Shown: positions 36,704-46,019 of the stretch, piece by piece
Layout of the letters: each line of letters opens with the position of its first letter
How positions within the stretch are numbered: the stretch's first letter is position 1
Assembly: GCF_000820165.1 (NCBI RefSeq)
Contig: NZ_CDDD01000042.1
Location: 37,949-96,741, forward strand
From: Aeromonas taiwanensis
GTDB taxonomy: Bacteria; Pseudomonadota; Gammaproteobacteria; Enterobacterales; Aeromonadaceae
DNA length: 58,793 bases
Reading direction: 5' to 3'
Notes under the pieces: generated by a model
The model's input: the letters and a program-made list of their open reading frames with translations, nothing else
What the model was told of the DNA's origin: nothing
Databases searched by the model: none
Translations under genes and position numbers: made by a program

Positions 36704-37150
36704 ATGATGACAAGCGAGCGGATCGGCGCCGACGCGCTGCCCACTCCCCTCGACTTCTGGGTGTGGAGCAGCCAGGTCTATGGCCAGCGCAGCCAGGACT
36801 GGCTCCATGTGCAGAGCCTGGGCGGCAACGTCAACCTGGCCCTGCTGCTGCACTATCTGGACCAGTGCGGGATCCCGGTCGATCTCACCGATCTGCAGCC
36901 GGGCCTGGTGCAGACCGAAGCCGTGCTGCTCCCCTGGCGTGCCCTGCGCCAGCAGGCCAAGAGCCGGGTGGCCGACGAGGAGTACCAGGCCATGCTGGCC
37001 CACGAACTGGAACTGGAGCGGCTGCAGCAAGGCGTCTTGTTGCAGACCCTGCGCGAGCTTTCCCTCTCCCGGGGCAAGAGCCACAACCTGTCAAACTATC
37101 TATCGTTACTGGGTGCCCAACAGGGCCCCCTCAGAGATCTCCTATGCTGA
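36704..37150 (+). CDS. TIGR02444 family protein
   Basis: 148-residue helical protein. The block FWVWSSQVYGQRSQDWLHVQSLGGNVNLALLLHYLDQCGI is typical of the TIGR02444/DUF2390 family of unknown function. Two adjacent ATGs (36704, 36707) are possible, no ribosome site is clear. It begins 8 nt after the yheS stop and overlaps rlmJ by 7 nt. Confidence 0.85.
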   Translation: MMTSERIGADALPTPLDFWVWSSQVYGQRSQDWLHVQSLGGNVNLALLLHYLDQCGIPVDLTDLQPGLVQTEAVLLPWRALRQQAKSRVADEEYQAMLAHELELERLQQGVLLQTLRELSLSRGKSHNLSNYLSLLGAQQGPLRDLLC

Positions 37151-37998
37151 GCTACCGCCACGCCTTCCACGCCGGCAACCACGCCGACGTGCTGAAACAC
37201 GCCGTCCAGGCCCTGATCATCGAGTCCCTCAAAAAGAAGGAGAAACCCTTCATCGTGCTGGATACCCACGCCGGTGGCGGTCTCTACGATCTGCGCGGCG
37301 ACTGGTCCCAGAAGAAGGCCGAGTATGCCGATGGCATTGGCCGTCTTTGGAACGAGCGCGCCCAGTGGGTGGCCATGGCGCCGTATCTGGGTGTCATCGA
37401 GGAGATGAACCAGGGCGGCGATCTGCACTACTACCCGGGCTCCCCCGAGCTCTCCCGCCGCCTCATTCGCGAGCAGGACAAGCTGGCCTTGATGGAGCTG
37501 CACAACAACGAGGTGGAGGACCTGCGCGCCAACATGGGGTACGACCCGCGCGTCGCCGTCCACCATCGCGACGGCTTCGAGGGGCTGGTCGCCCTGCTGC
37601 CTCCCACCCCGCGCCGCGGCCTGGTGCTCATCGATCCCCCCTATGAGCTGAAAGAAGACTACTTCGCCGTGGTCGATACCCTTAAAAAAGCGCAAAAGCG
37701 CTGGGCCACCGGCATCTACGCCCTCTGGTATCCCATCCTCGGCCAGGAGGCGGACAAGTCCCGCGATATGCTCAAGGCGATCAAGCGGGAGAACTTCGGT
37801 AACGTCTTGGTCGCCGAGCTGGAAGTGGCCGGCCAGACCAGCGATTGGGGCATGAACGGTTCCGGGATGCTCATCATCAGCCCCCCCTGGATGCTGGATG
37901 AGCAGATCGAAGCCTTCTTGAAACCCCTGTGCGCCAGGCTGGCCCAGGGCGCCGGCGCCCAGTACAGGGTGGAGTGGCTGAACCAGGCCGAGGCCTGA
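37144..37998 (+). CDS. rlmJ: 23S rRNA (adenine2030-N6)-methyltransferase RlmJ
   Basis: 284-residue SAM enzyme: LDTHAGGGLYDL is the SAM-binding region, LIDPPYE the catalytic DPPY motif of N6-adenine methyltransferases, YRHAFHAGNHADVLKH the family N-terminus. It overlaps the preceding gene, suggesting coupled translation. Confidence 0.95.
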   Translation: MLSYRHAFHAGNHADVLKHAVQALIIESLKKKEKPFIVLDTHAGGGLYDLRGDWSQKKAEYADGIGRLWNERAQWVAMAPYLGVIEEMNQGGDLHYYPGSPELSRRLIREQDKLALMELHNNEVEDLRANMGYDPRVAVHHRDGFEGLVALLPPTPRRGLVLIDPPYELKEDYFAVVDTLKKAQKRWATGIYALWYPILGQEADKSRDMLKAIKRENFGNVLVAELEVAGQTSDWGMNGSGMLIISPPWMLDEQIEAFLKPLCARLAQGAGAQYRVEWLNQAEA

Positions 37999-38023
37999 CC
38001 GCTCACCCGTTGCAAAAAACGAC

Positions 38024-38043
38024 AAAGCCCCGCAAGGGGCTTT
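38024..38043. terminator. Intrinsic terminator of the yheS-rlmJ unit
   Basis: AAAGCCCC / GGGGCTTT stem with GCAA tetraloop and a T-run. Confidence 0.9.
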
Positions 38044-38047
38044 TCTA

Positions 38048-38287
38048 TTACTGCGGCAGCGGCGGCTGAGGTTGCTCAGCGCCAGGTCTTGCGGGCAGAT
38101 CCCGCCAGAGCGCCAGAATGAGCAACGCCAGCAGGGTGAAGGGCGGCGCCAGGCAGAGCAGCACGCACAGGAAGGTGACAAGCACCGGATGGCGACTCTT
38201 GCGCCGGGCCAGTCGCCAGGCCACGACACCGACGATGATCATCAGCAGCAGGATGAACAGCACATAAATGTTGGCATTGATGGTCAT
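38048..38287 (-). CDS. Small inner-membrane protein, unknown
   Basis: 79 residues starting MTINANIYVLFILLL. Two hydrophobic segments: about 6-26 and 42-63, joined by the basic loop RLARRKSRHP; the tail is Pro-rich (PARPGAEQPQPPLPQ). AAGGAG lies 6 nt before ATG. Arrangement resembles DUF-type small membrane proteins; no function assigned. Confidence 0.7.
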   Translation of the reverse strand: MTINANIYVLFILLLMIIVGVVAWRLARRKSRHPVLVTFLCVLLCLAPPFTLLALLILALWRDLPARPGAEQPQPPLPQ

Positions 38288-38400
38288 GAAAGCTCCTTTT
38301 TCATGGCAAAAGGCACACTCTAACGCTGGTGTGGCCCCAGACAACTCCCAATTCGGTGGGGGAATGTCGATCGATAGGCTTTTTCTATTTCGCCAATAGA

Positions 38401-38415
38401 TGAGAATGGTTTTCA
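38401..38415. promoter_or_regulatory. Candidate Fur-type box
   Basis: TGAGAATGGTTTTCA matches the 7-1-7 Fur pattern TGATAATnATTATCA at 11 of 14 positions. It lies between the divergent small membrane protein (start 38287) and the DUF2061 gene (start 38468). Candidate only. Confidence 0.3.
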
Positions 38416-38467
38416 TTTAATGGTGTTCTGGGTGATACTGCCTTCATCGCCAGAGGGAGCCATCACC

Positions 38468-38830
38468 ATGAAAAAGACCATCAGCTTTGCCGCCCTGCAC
38501 TTCAGTGTCGCCTTCACCGTGGCTTACCTGCTGACCGGTGAACTGCTCACCGCCAGCCTGATCGCCCTGATCGAACCCGCCGTCAACACGGTCGCATTCT
38601 ACTTCCACGACCTTGGCTGGCGCAGGTTCAAACCCGAGCACAGCCTGCAGGCCAAGACCAGCAGCTTCGCACTGGTGCACTTCTCTGTGGCCTTCGGCGT
38701 CGCCTTCCTGCTGAGTGGCGAGCTGCTCACCGGTGGCGTAATGGCGCTGATCGAACCTTCCATCAACACAGTGGTGTTCTTCTTCCACGAGCGGCTGTGG
38801 CGCAGCCGCCAGCAACTGGCGCTGGCCTGA
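38468..38830 (+). CDS. Tandem DUF2061 membrane protein
   Basis: 120 residues made of two homologous halves: residues 5-50 (SFAALHFSVAFTVAYLLTGE...HDLGW) and 66-110 (SFALVHFSVAFGVAFLLSGE...HERLW), about 65 percent identical by eye. Each has the DUF2061 pattern with two hydrophobic stretches, so the protein is an internal duplication with four. GGGAG precedes ATG. Function unknown. Confidence 0.85.
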   Translation: MKKTISFAALHFSVAFTVAYLLTGELLTASLIALIEPAVNTVAFYFHDLGWRRFKPEHSLQAKTSSFALVHFSVAFGVAFLLSGELLTGGVMALIEPSINTVVFFFHERLWRSRQQLALA

Positions 38831-38944
38831 TCTTCCTCCCTTCTTCCGGGCCGCCCGGCGCAAAAAGCGCTCGGCGTCCCTGCGCCATTATGTTGTAGAG
38901 TGTGCTCTAGTTATGGGGTATTCCCCTTTTGCTGGAGCCTTTCG

Positions 38945-39547
38945 ATGAACAAGATGCTGTTTGCCACCCTCTCTCTCTCGCCGCTGCTGGCCACGGCGGC
39001 CACTCCCTCCTTCGACTGCACCAAGGCCCACAGCACGGCCGAGCAGCTTGTCTGTCAGGATGCAGGGCTCGCCGCACTGGACAACGAACTGGCGACTCTC
39101 TACCCCAAGGCGCTGGCCAACTTCAATGACGAGCAGAAAAAGACGGAGAAGGCGATACAGCGCGGCTGGATCAAGGGACGCAACGAGTGCTGGAAAGAGA
39201 GTGACGCACGCCAATGCGTGGAGAAGAGCTACCAGATGCGGATCACCGAGCTGCAGATCAAGGGCGGCCAGCTGATGGTGCCAAGCCCGGTGGACTACCA
39301 GTGCGGCAACAAAGTGACCCTTTCGACCTATTTCTACAACGAGGCCAAACTGCCCGCCGCCGTGATCAACCTGAGCGAGGGGAACGACCAGCAGCAGGTA
39401 CTCGCCTATGAAACCCCCAGTGCCAGCGGGGCCAGATATGAAGGGCAAAACCTCACCCTCTGGACCAAGGGAGATGACGCGACACTGGAGCGCTATGGCC
39501 AGCCAGCCCTCACCTGCCAGCCATTGGGCAAGGGGGGCAACGAATAG
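38945..39547 (+). CDS. LprI-MliC-like protein, putative lysozyme inhibitor
   Basis: 200 residues with a Sec signal (MNKMLFATLSLSPLLATAA). Residues about 22-100 have the LprI/DUF1311 pattern: FDCTKAHSTAEQLVCQDAGLAALDNELATLY and the CW..C pair. Residues about 112-195 have the MliC pattern YQCGNKVTLSTYF...RYEGQNLTLWTKGDDATL...LTCQP. Both domains are known lysozyme-inhibitor families. It is not lipidated (no lipobox), so it should be periplasmic. GGAG precedes ATG. Confidence 0.82.
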   Translation: MNKMLFATLSLSPLLATAATPSFDCTKAHSTAEQLVCQDAGLAALDNELATLYPKALANFNDEQKKTEKAIQRGWIKGRNECWKESDARQCVEKSYQMRITELQIKGGQLMVPSPVDYQCGNKVTLSTYFYNEAKLPAAVINLSEGNDQQQVLAYETPSASGARYEGQNLTLWTKGDDATLERYGQPALTCQPLGKGGNE

Positions 39548-39568
39548 TCCCCTTCCCTTCGTGCAATG

Positions 39569-39596
39569 AAAAAGCCCCGCAGTTGCGGGGCTTTTT
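39569..39596. terminator. Bidirectional intrinsic terminator
   Basis: 12-bp stem AAAAAGCCCCGC / GCGGGGCTTTTT with loop AGTT, between convergent LprI-MliC and putP genes. Confidence 0.92.
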
Positions 39597-39611
39597 GCTA
39601 TCTGAGCGGAA

Positions 39612-41120
39612 TTACTTCACCGCGATGGCGTCGGCCATGGGGCTCTGGAACTCCTGCTCGGCTTCTGCGAAGCGATCCTGCATGGCCTTGGAGGGAGCCT
39701 TGTCCAGCAGGCTGAACACCACGATCGCCACGCCAGCGAACAGGAAGCCCGGGATGATCTCGTACAGACCCAGCCAGCCGAACTGCTTCCAGATGATGAC
39801 GGTCAGGGCACCGACCAGCATGCCCGCCAGGGCGCCGTTGCGAGTCATGCGGGACCAGAGCACGGAGAGCAGCACCACGGGGCCGAAGGCGGCACCGAAG
39901 CCGGCCCAGGCGTAGCTCACCAGACCCAGTACCCGGTTTTCCGGGTTCACGGCCACGGCGATGGCGATGAGGGAGATCAGCAGCACCATGGCACGGCCGA
40001 CCCACACCAGCTCCTTCTGGGAGGCGTTCTTGCGCAGGAAGGGCTTGTAGAGATCCTCGGTGATGGCGCTGGAGCAGACCAGCAGCTGGCAACTGAGGGT
40101 ACTCATGACCGCCGCCAGGATGGCGGAGAGCAGCACGCCGGCGACCCAGGGGTTGAACAGGATCTTGGAGAGCTCGATGAAGACCCGCTCGGGGTTGCCG
40201 GTCACACCACTCGCCTGCTCGGTGAAGGTGGAGAAGTAGGAGAGGCCGAAGAAGCCGATGGCCACGGCGCCGCCCAGGCACAGCACCATCCAGGTCATGC
40301 TGATGCGACGGGCATTGGTCATAGAGTGGTGGGAGTCCGCCGCCATGAAGCGCGCCAGGATGTGAGGCTGACCGAAGTACCCGAGACCCCAGGCCATCAG
40401 GGAGATGATGGCGATGAAGTCCAGGTTCTTGAACATGTCGAGGTTGCTGGCATTCTGCGCCGCCACCTGCACCATGGCGGTGTCGATACCACCCACGGCG
40501 ATGATGACGAAGACCGGGGTCAGGATCAGGGCGAAGATCATCAGGGTCGCCTGCACGGTATCGGTCCAGCTCACCGCGAGGAAGCCACCGAAGAAGGTGT
40601 AGGTGATGGTGGCCGCGGCACCGACCCAGAGGGCGGTGTCATAGCTCATGCCGAAGGTGCTCTCGAACAGGCGGGCACCGGCCACCACGCCGGAGGCGCA
40701 GTAGATGGTGAAGAACAGCAGGATCACCAGGGCAGAGAGGATGCGCAGCACCCGGCTCTTGTCCTCGAAGCGGTAGGTGAAGTAGTCCGGCAGGGTCAGT
40801 GCGTTACGGTTCTTCTCGGTATGAACCCGCAGCCGACCGGCGACCCAGCGCCAGTTGAGATAGGCGCCGATGACCAGACCGATGGCGATCCAGCTCTCGG
40901 AGATGCCGCCGATGAAGACGGCGCCGGGCAGGCCCATCAGGAGCCAGCCACTCATGTCGGAGGCACCGGCGGAGAGGGCGGTCACCCAGCTCCCCATGCG
41001 GCGGCCGCCGAGAATGTAGTCGTCAAAGTTGCGGGTGGCGCGATAGGCGATGAAGCCGATCAGGACCATCCCGAGGATGTACACCAGGAAGGTGATGAGC
41101 ATGGGGGTGCTAGCTGTCAT
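39612..41120 (-). CDS. putP: Sodium/proline symporter PutP
   Basis: 502-residue SSS-family symporter with about 13 TM segments. Family features: NFDDYILGGRRMGSWVTALSAGASDMSGWLLMGLPG (Na+/proline site with conserved Asp and Ser), GYFGQPHILARFMA, and STLSCQLLVCSSAITED. It imports proline with Na+, linking to the secreted proteases and pip. No putA adjoins. GGAG lies 7 nt before ATG. Confidence 0.96.
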   Translation of the reverse strand: MTASTPMLITFLVYILGMVLIGFIAYRATRNFDDYILGGRRMGSWVTALSAGASDMSGWLLMGLPGAVFIGGISESWIAIGLVIGAYLNWRWVAGRLRVHTEKNRNALTLPDYFTYRFEDKSRVLRILSALVILLFFTIYCASGVVAGARLFESTFGMSYDTALWVGAAATITYTFFGGFLAVSWTDTVQATLMIFALILTPVFVIIAVGGIDTAMVQVAAQNASNLDMFKNLDFIAIISLMAWGLGYFGQPHILARFMAADSHHSMTNARRISMTWMVLCLGGAVAIGFFGLSYFSTFTEQASGVTGNPERVFIELSKILFNPWVAGVLLSAILAAVMSTLSCQLLVCSSAITEDLYKPFLRKNASQKELVWVGRAMVLLISLIAIAVAVNPENRVLGLVSYAWAGFGAAFGPVVLLSVLWSRMTRNGALAGMLVGALTVIIWKQFGWLGLYEIIPGFLFAGVAIVVFSLLDKAPSKAMQDRFAEAEQEFQSPMADAIAVK

Positions 41121-41352
41121 TCAAAACTCCGTTATGTGACGTCTGTGCCCGTTCTTGTGACGGGCTCTTCCTTAAAAAAACCGGCCTAGAGTAATCAGCG
41201 GATCGCCTGATCACAACCACTTTTAACAAATAAAAAACACAAGAAAAACGTTTCACACCTAATCAAGTAACCACTCACTGCCATGAAGGCCGGATTTTAT
41301 CCCAATACACCAAGGATTTACCCTGATGTTCCCCTTCCCGATGACATAAAAA

Positions 41353-41374
41353 AGCCCCGGCAGAAGCCGGGGCT
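41353..41374 (-). terminator. Intrinsic terminator of the L,D-transpeptidase gene
   Basis: AGCCCCGGC / GCCGGGGCT stem with AGAA loop; A-run on the left gives a U-tract on the minus strand. Confidence 0.9.
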
Positions 41375-41394
41375 CGAGTTCGACGAAAAAACGA

Positions 41395-42321
41395 TCAGCG
41401 GTTGATGGCGATGGGCATGCCGCTGCGCTGCTCCAGGGCCTGCTTGACCAGCTGGGAGTCGCTGTCCGCGTGGGCGATGAAACGGGTCACGGCGGTGGAC
41501 ATGGGCAGCGGTGCCGGCAGGCTGGAGTCGAACTCCTCCTGGCTGCGGGAGAGCGGCTGGTGCACTTCCAGATAGCGGCGGCCATCCGGCTCGACAGAGG
41601 CCTTGATGGGCTGGTTCACGAACTGGACGCGAGTACCGACCGGGACCTGCTTGAACAGGTACTCGATGTCGTCGTTGCGCAGCCGCACGCAGCCGTGGCT
41701 CACTCGCAGGCCGATGCCGAACTGGGCGTTGGTGCCGTGGATGGCGTACATCTTGCCGATGTAGAGCGCGAACAGCCCCATGGGGTTGTCCGGACCGGCC
41801 GGCCAGACCGCAGGCAGGGTCTCGCCACGGGCGGCGTACTCGGCGTGCATCTTGGCGGTCGGGGTCCAGGTCGGGCCCGCCTTCTTGCGCTGCACGCTGG
41901 TCACCCAGTCTTCCGGGGTGTCGGTGCCGAGCTGGCCGATGCCGATGGGCAGCACTTCCACCACCTTCTTGCCCTTGGGATAGTAATAGAGGCGCATCTC
42001 GGCCACGTTCAGCACTATGCCCTCGCGGGGGGCATCCGGCAGGATCAGCTGGTGCGGAATGACCATCTTCTCGCCGGCCTGCAGCAGCAGGGGATCCGCC
42101 TTGGGGTTGGCTTCCAGCATGTTGGTCAAGCCCAGCTGGAACTTGGCGGCGGCGGCTTCCAGGGGTTGGCCCGCCTCATCGGCCGACACCACGTAATCCA
42201 GGTTCTCACCCACCAGGCGGCTGTTGGCTGCGGGCAGGGCATATTCGATGGCGAGGGCGGGCATGGCGGTCAGGAGCAGACTGCAGCACAGTGCGGCCGC
42301 CGTGTTGTGGAGGAGCTTCAT
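41395..42321 (-). CDS. L,D-transpeptidase (YkuD, ErfK/YbiS/YnhG type)
   Basis: 308-residue exported enzyme: signal peptide [24 protein letters not shown], LysM-like part (about 25-95), YkuD catalytic domain (about 100-235) with [20 protein letters not shown]; nucleophile Cys211. It makes 3-3 peptidoglycan crosslinks or attaches Braun-type lipoprotein. The C-terminal tail of about 70 residues is charged and may be a regulatory or wall-binding extension. AGGAAC precedes ATG. Confidence 0.93.
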   Translation of the reverse strand: MKLLHNTAAALCCSLLLTAMPALAIEYALPAANSRLVGENLDYVVSADEAGQPLEAAAAKFQLGLTNMLEANPKADPLLLQAGEKMVIPHQLILPDAPREGIVLNVAEMRLYYYPKGKKVVEVLPIGIGQLGTDTPEDWVTSVQRKKAGPTWTPTAKMHAEYAARGETLPAVWPAGPDNPMGLFALYIGKMYAIHGTNAQFGIGLRVSHGCVRLRNDDIEYLFKQVPVGTRVQFVNQPIKASVEPDGRRYLEVHQPLSRSQEEFDSSLPAPLPMSTAVTRFIAHADSDSQLVKQALEQRSGMPIAINR

Positions 42322-42364
42322 AACGTTCCTGTGATAAAGGGGATGGTTCAGTACTCTGGCCAGG

Positions 42365-42384
42365 CCGGGGGCTCAGGCCCCCGG
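42365..42384 (-). promoter_or_regulatory. GC-rich hairpin in the L,D-transpeptidase leader
   Basis: CCGGGGGC / GCCCCCGG with 4-nt loop, about 45 nt upstream of the L,D-transpeptidase ATG. No U-tract follows on the minus strand. Could be a stable leader structure. Confidence 0.35.
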
Positions 42385-42503
42385 GGCAAAGAGAAGGCCG
42401 CCATTTTTCTCTTCTGCCTGCCAAATTTCAACCGCTGCGTGATGACGGTCAGTGATTAAATAAGGTACAGCGCCACGTCCCCTCTTCCACGCCGGAAGCG
42501 GTA

Positions 42504-43745
42504 TCAGCCAACCTTCCAGGCGTGCATATCATAACCGGTTGGGGATTGATGCAATCTCAGATGAAATTGCTCAATAATCGCAAATATGTGGTCGAATATG
42601 TCAGCCTGTATCCCTTCATACTCGGCCCAGGCGGTGGTCGCCGTAAAGCAGTAGATCTCCAGCGGCAGGCCGTCCGGGGTCGGTGCCAGCTGGCGTACCA
42701 TCAGGGTCATGTCCTTGCGAATGCCAGGGTGGGCGCGCAGGTAGGCATCCAGATAGGCGCGCAGGGTACCGAGGTTGGTGAGGTGACGGCCGTTGATGGG
42801 GCAACTGATGGCATCGCTGAGCTGCTGGTTGTAGCTGCTCAGCTCCTGCTCCTTGCGGCTCAGATAGGGGGCCAGCAATCTGGCCTGCTTGAGTTGCAGC
42901 TGCTCCTCCGCCGTCAGGAAGCGCACACTGGTCATGTCGATGTTGACGCTGCGCTTGATGCGCCGGCCACCGGACTCTGTCATCCCCTGCCAGTTCTTGA
43001 AGGAATCGGAGATGAGGGCATAGGTGGGGATGGTGGTGATGGTCTTGTCCCAGTTCGACACCTTGACCGTGGTGAGGCCGATGTCGGTCACCTCGCCATC
43101 GGCGCCGTATTTATCCATCTGCAGCCAGTCACCGACGCTCAGCATGCGGTTGGCGGAGAGCTGGATCCCGGCCACCAGGCCCAGGATGGGGTCCTTGAAC
43201 ACCAGCATCAGGACTGCGGTCATGGCCCCCAGGCCGCTGAACAGGAAGAGCGGTGACTTGCCGAGCAGCAGGGCGATCATCAGGATGCCCACCAGGATGC
43301 TGGCCACCAGTTTCACCCCCTGGAAGATACCGCGCAGGGGCAGATCCCGTCCGAGCCGGGTATGGCGGCTCACCGACAGCAGGCAGTCGAGCAGGGCAAA
43401 CAGCGCCAGCAGCAGGAACAGCAGTATCCAGAGCTGGGCCACCAGTTCGATCAGCGCCAGGCTGTCGGACGCCTTGGGCAGCCAGATCTCCGCCTGGCCG
43501 AGCAGCACGGCCCCCTGCAGCACGAAGGCGAGGCGATAGAAAAGGCGCTGCTGCAACTGGGGGGGCAGCCACGCCTGCTGGGCCTTGCCAAGCAGACCCA
43601 CCAGGCGCACCAGCAGGATGCGGTGCAGCACCAGGTGCAGCACCAGGGCGGTCAGCAGGATGAACCCCAGGGCGATCACCAGGGCCATCATGGGTGTCAC
43701 CTCGACACCGAGCCCGGACAACCAGTTGAAAAACATCTCTTTCAT
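42504..43745 (-). CDS. ybdG: Mechanosensitive channel of miniature conductance, YbdG
   Basis: 413-residue MscS-family protein, co-linear with E. coli YbdG (415). About 4-5 TM segments in the first 190 residues; the MscS core has LISGLGA-like FLFSGLGAMTAVLMLVFKDPILGLVAGIQLSAN, then GDWLQMDKYGADGEV and a cytoplasmic domain with TVKVSNWDKTITTIPTYALISDSFKNWQGM. It vents solutes on osmotic downshock. ATG at 43745 has GGAGG 5 nt upstream; a GTG one codon earlier is too close to it. Confidence 0.94.
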   Translation of the reverse strand: MKEMFFNWLSGLGVEVTPMMALVIALGFILLTALVLHLVLHRILLVRLVGLLGKAQQAWLPPQLQQRLFYRLAFVLQGAVLLGQAEIWLPKASDSLALIELVAQLWILLFLLLALFALLDCLLSVSRHTRLGRDLPLRGIFQGVKLVASILVGILMIALLLGKSPLFLFSGLGAMTAVLMLVFKDPILGLVAGIQLSANRMLSVGDWLQMDKYGADGEVTDIGLTTVKVSNWDKTITTIPTYALISDSFKNWQGMTESGGRRIKRSVNIDMTSVRFLTAEEQLQLKQARLLAPYLSRKEQELSSYNQQLSDAISCPINGRHLTNLGTLRAYLDAYLRAHPGIRKDMTLMVRQLAPTPDGLPLEIYCFTATTAWAEYEGIQADIFDHIFAIIEQFHLRLHQSPTGYDMHAWKVG

Positions 43746-43834
43746 CACTACCTCCGCAATATCACACTGCGGTCAGGGTACGTATCTGGTCCTTCATGTC
43801 AAATGACGGGGTACTCAGCAGACGCCGAAAATGA

Positions 43835-43859
43835 CAGCGCCCGGCAGGGCCGGGCGCTG
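43835..43859 (-). terminator. Intrinsic terminator downstream of ackA
   Basis: 10-bp stem CAGCGCCCGG / CCGGGCGCTG, loop of 5 nt, with TCATTTTCG beyond on the minus strand. It separates ackA from ybdG. Confidence 0.6.
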
Positions 43860-43878
43860 GGTTCTAACCGGGGAGGTG

Positions 43879-45078
43879 TCAGCCGACCAGGCTCAGGGCA
43901 TCGCGGGCGATGACCAGCTCTTCGTTGGTGGGCATCACCAGGGCCAGACGGCTGTCAGCGGTGGTGATGGGCCCTTCCCCGCCGAGCACGGCGGCGTTGT
44001 TCGCCTCCTTGTCGACCTTGAAGCCGAACAGGGCCAGACGATCCAGCACCATCTCGCGCACCATGGCGGCGTTCTCGCCGATACCGCCGGTGAACACCAG
44101 GGCGTCCAGACGACCGTCCATGGCGGCGGCGTAGGCACCGACATACTTGGCCACCCGGTAGGTGAACACGTCAAGCGCACGCTTGGCACCGGCGTCGGTG
44201 GCGTAGTTGGAGGTGACATAGCGGCAGTCGCTGCTCGCCTCTGTCATGCCCAGCAGGCCGGATTCACGGGTCAGGGTGTGATTGATCTGCTCCACGCTGT
44301 AGCCGAGCTGGTCGTGCATGAAGAAAACTACAGCGGGGTCTATGTCGCCGGAGCGGGTGCCCATCGCCAGCCCTTCCAGCGGGGTCAGCCCCATGGAAGT
44401 GTCGACGGATTCGCCGCCACGGATGGCGCAGACGGAGGCGCCGTTACCCAGGTGGCAGTTGATGATGTTCAGCGCTTCGAGCGGCTTGCCCAGCGCCTTG
44501 GCGGTCTCTTCGGCGATGAAGCGGTGGGAGGTGCCGTGGGCGCCGTAACGGCGGATGCCGTTCTCCTTGTAGAGCTTGTAGGGCAGCGCGTAGAGGTAGG
44601 CTTCCTGCGGCAAGGTCTGGTGGAAAGCGGTGTCGAACACGGCCACGTTCTTCTCGGCCAGGGCCGGGAAGACCTTGAGGGCGGCACGGATGCCGATGAG
44701 GTGTGCCGGGTTGTGCAGGGGGGCGAACGGGATGGCGGCCTCGATGCCGGCGATCACGCCCTCATCGATGCGCACGGAGCGGGAGAACTGCTCGCCGCCG
44801 TGCACGATGCGATGGCCAATGGCCACCAGCTGCTCGGCCAGGGCGGGATCCTGGGGCAGGATGTGACCCACGATGTGGTCGAGAGCTTCCTGGTGCGCGG
44901 CACCCGCGCCCAGCATGGCGTCGCCCTTGACCCCGTGGAGTTTCCACTTGATGCGTGCATCATCCAGATTGAAGCATTCGGCCAGGCCGGACAGCATGTC
45001 CTCGCCCGTTTCGGCGTCCATTACGGCAAATTTCAGGGAAGAGCTACCGCAGTTAAGGATCAATACCAACTTGCTCAT
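43879..45078 (-). CDS. ackA: Acetate kinase AckA
   Basis: 399-residue ASKHA kinase: [12 protein letters not shown] nucleotide-binding start, [31 protein letters not shown] and [13 protein letters not shown]. Interconverts acetate and acetyl phosphate. The usual partner pta is not adjacent; ybdG follows downstream, beyond a terminator. A perfect hairpin (45098-45114) lies just upstream of the ribosome site AGGAAG. Confidence 0.96.
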   Translation of the reverse strand: MSKLVLILNCGSSSLKFAVMDAETGEDMLSGLAECFNLDDARIKWKLHGVKGDAMLGAGAAHQEALDHIVGHILPQDPALAEQLVAIGHRIVHGGEQFSRSVRIDEGVIAGIEAAIPFAPLHNPAHLIGIRAALKVFPALAEKNVAVFDTAFHQTLPQEAYLYALPYKLYKENGIRRYGAHGTSHRFIAEETAKALGKPLEALNIINCHLGNGASVCAIRGGESVDTSMGLTPLEGLAMGTRSGDIDPAVVFFMHDQLGYSVEQINHTLTRESGLLGMTEASSDCRYVTSNYATDAGAKRALDVFTYRVAKYVGAYAAAMDGRLDALVFTGGIGENAAMVREMVLDRLALFGFKVDKEANNAAVLGGEGPITTADSRLALVMPTNEELVIARDALSLVG

Positions 45079-45097
45079 GTTCTACATCTTCCTGTGC

Positions 45098-45114
45098 GTC
45101 GGCGTGATGCCGAC
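45098..45114 (-). promoter_or_regulatory. Small hairpin in the ackA leader
   Basis: GTCGGC / GCCGAC with 5-nt loop, about 20 nt before the ackA ATG and next to the ribosome site. May influence translation. Confidence 0.35.
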
Positions 45115-45242
45115 AGTGTCGTGTCATCCAGCGATGGATGGGATTCCCCTGCCGGGGGCGTATGGTCGCAGGAGGCTGCGTCCAATTTTTCGATTCGGCC
45201 TGCGCAGCGTGTTCACTGCCGCAGGAGGGCCGGTACGGGCGA

Positions 45243-45743
<501 letters not shown>

Positions 45744-45765
45744 CTATCTTTCTGCATCAATGAAA

Positions 45766-45785
45766 AAGGACCCCTGAAGGTCCTT
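45766..45785 (-). terminator. Terminator-like hairpin in the YhcH leader
   Basis: AAGGACC / GGTCCTT stem with 6-nt loop and U-tract (TTTTTC) on the minus strand, about 53 nt before the YhcH-family ATG. May be an attenuator or the 3' end of a small RNA. Confidence 0.65.
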
Positions 45786-45961
45786 GTCTGGTGTCGCCCG
45801 CCATCCATGCGGACACGAACCGAGCCTCTCGCTACATAAGGCGTCGGGCGGCTGCTGCACAGCCCGTCCCTCGCCAGGAGATACCGCTCGTTCACCCGAT
45901 TATCGTACCAGCTGAAACAATATTATTCACTACCCGATGGCCGCCAACTTTGACCAGACGC

Positions 45962-45989
45962 AAAAACGGGAGCATCTGCTCCCGTTTTT
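45962..45989. terminator. Bidirectional intrinsic terminator of the PlsC-like gene
   Basis: AAAAACGGGAG / CTCCCGTTTTT stem with 6-nt loop, directly after the acyltransferase stop. Confidence 0.9.
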
Positions 45990-46019
45990 TTCGTATTACA
46001 TTGTTATGATCGGTGCCAT

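Noticed and set aside
45137..45240. Short frames between ackA and the YhcH gene
   Set aside because: No ribosome sites or conserved features; read as leader sequence.
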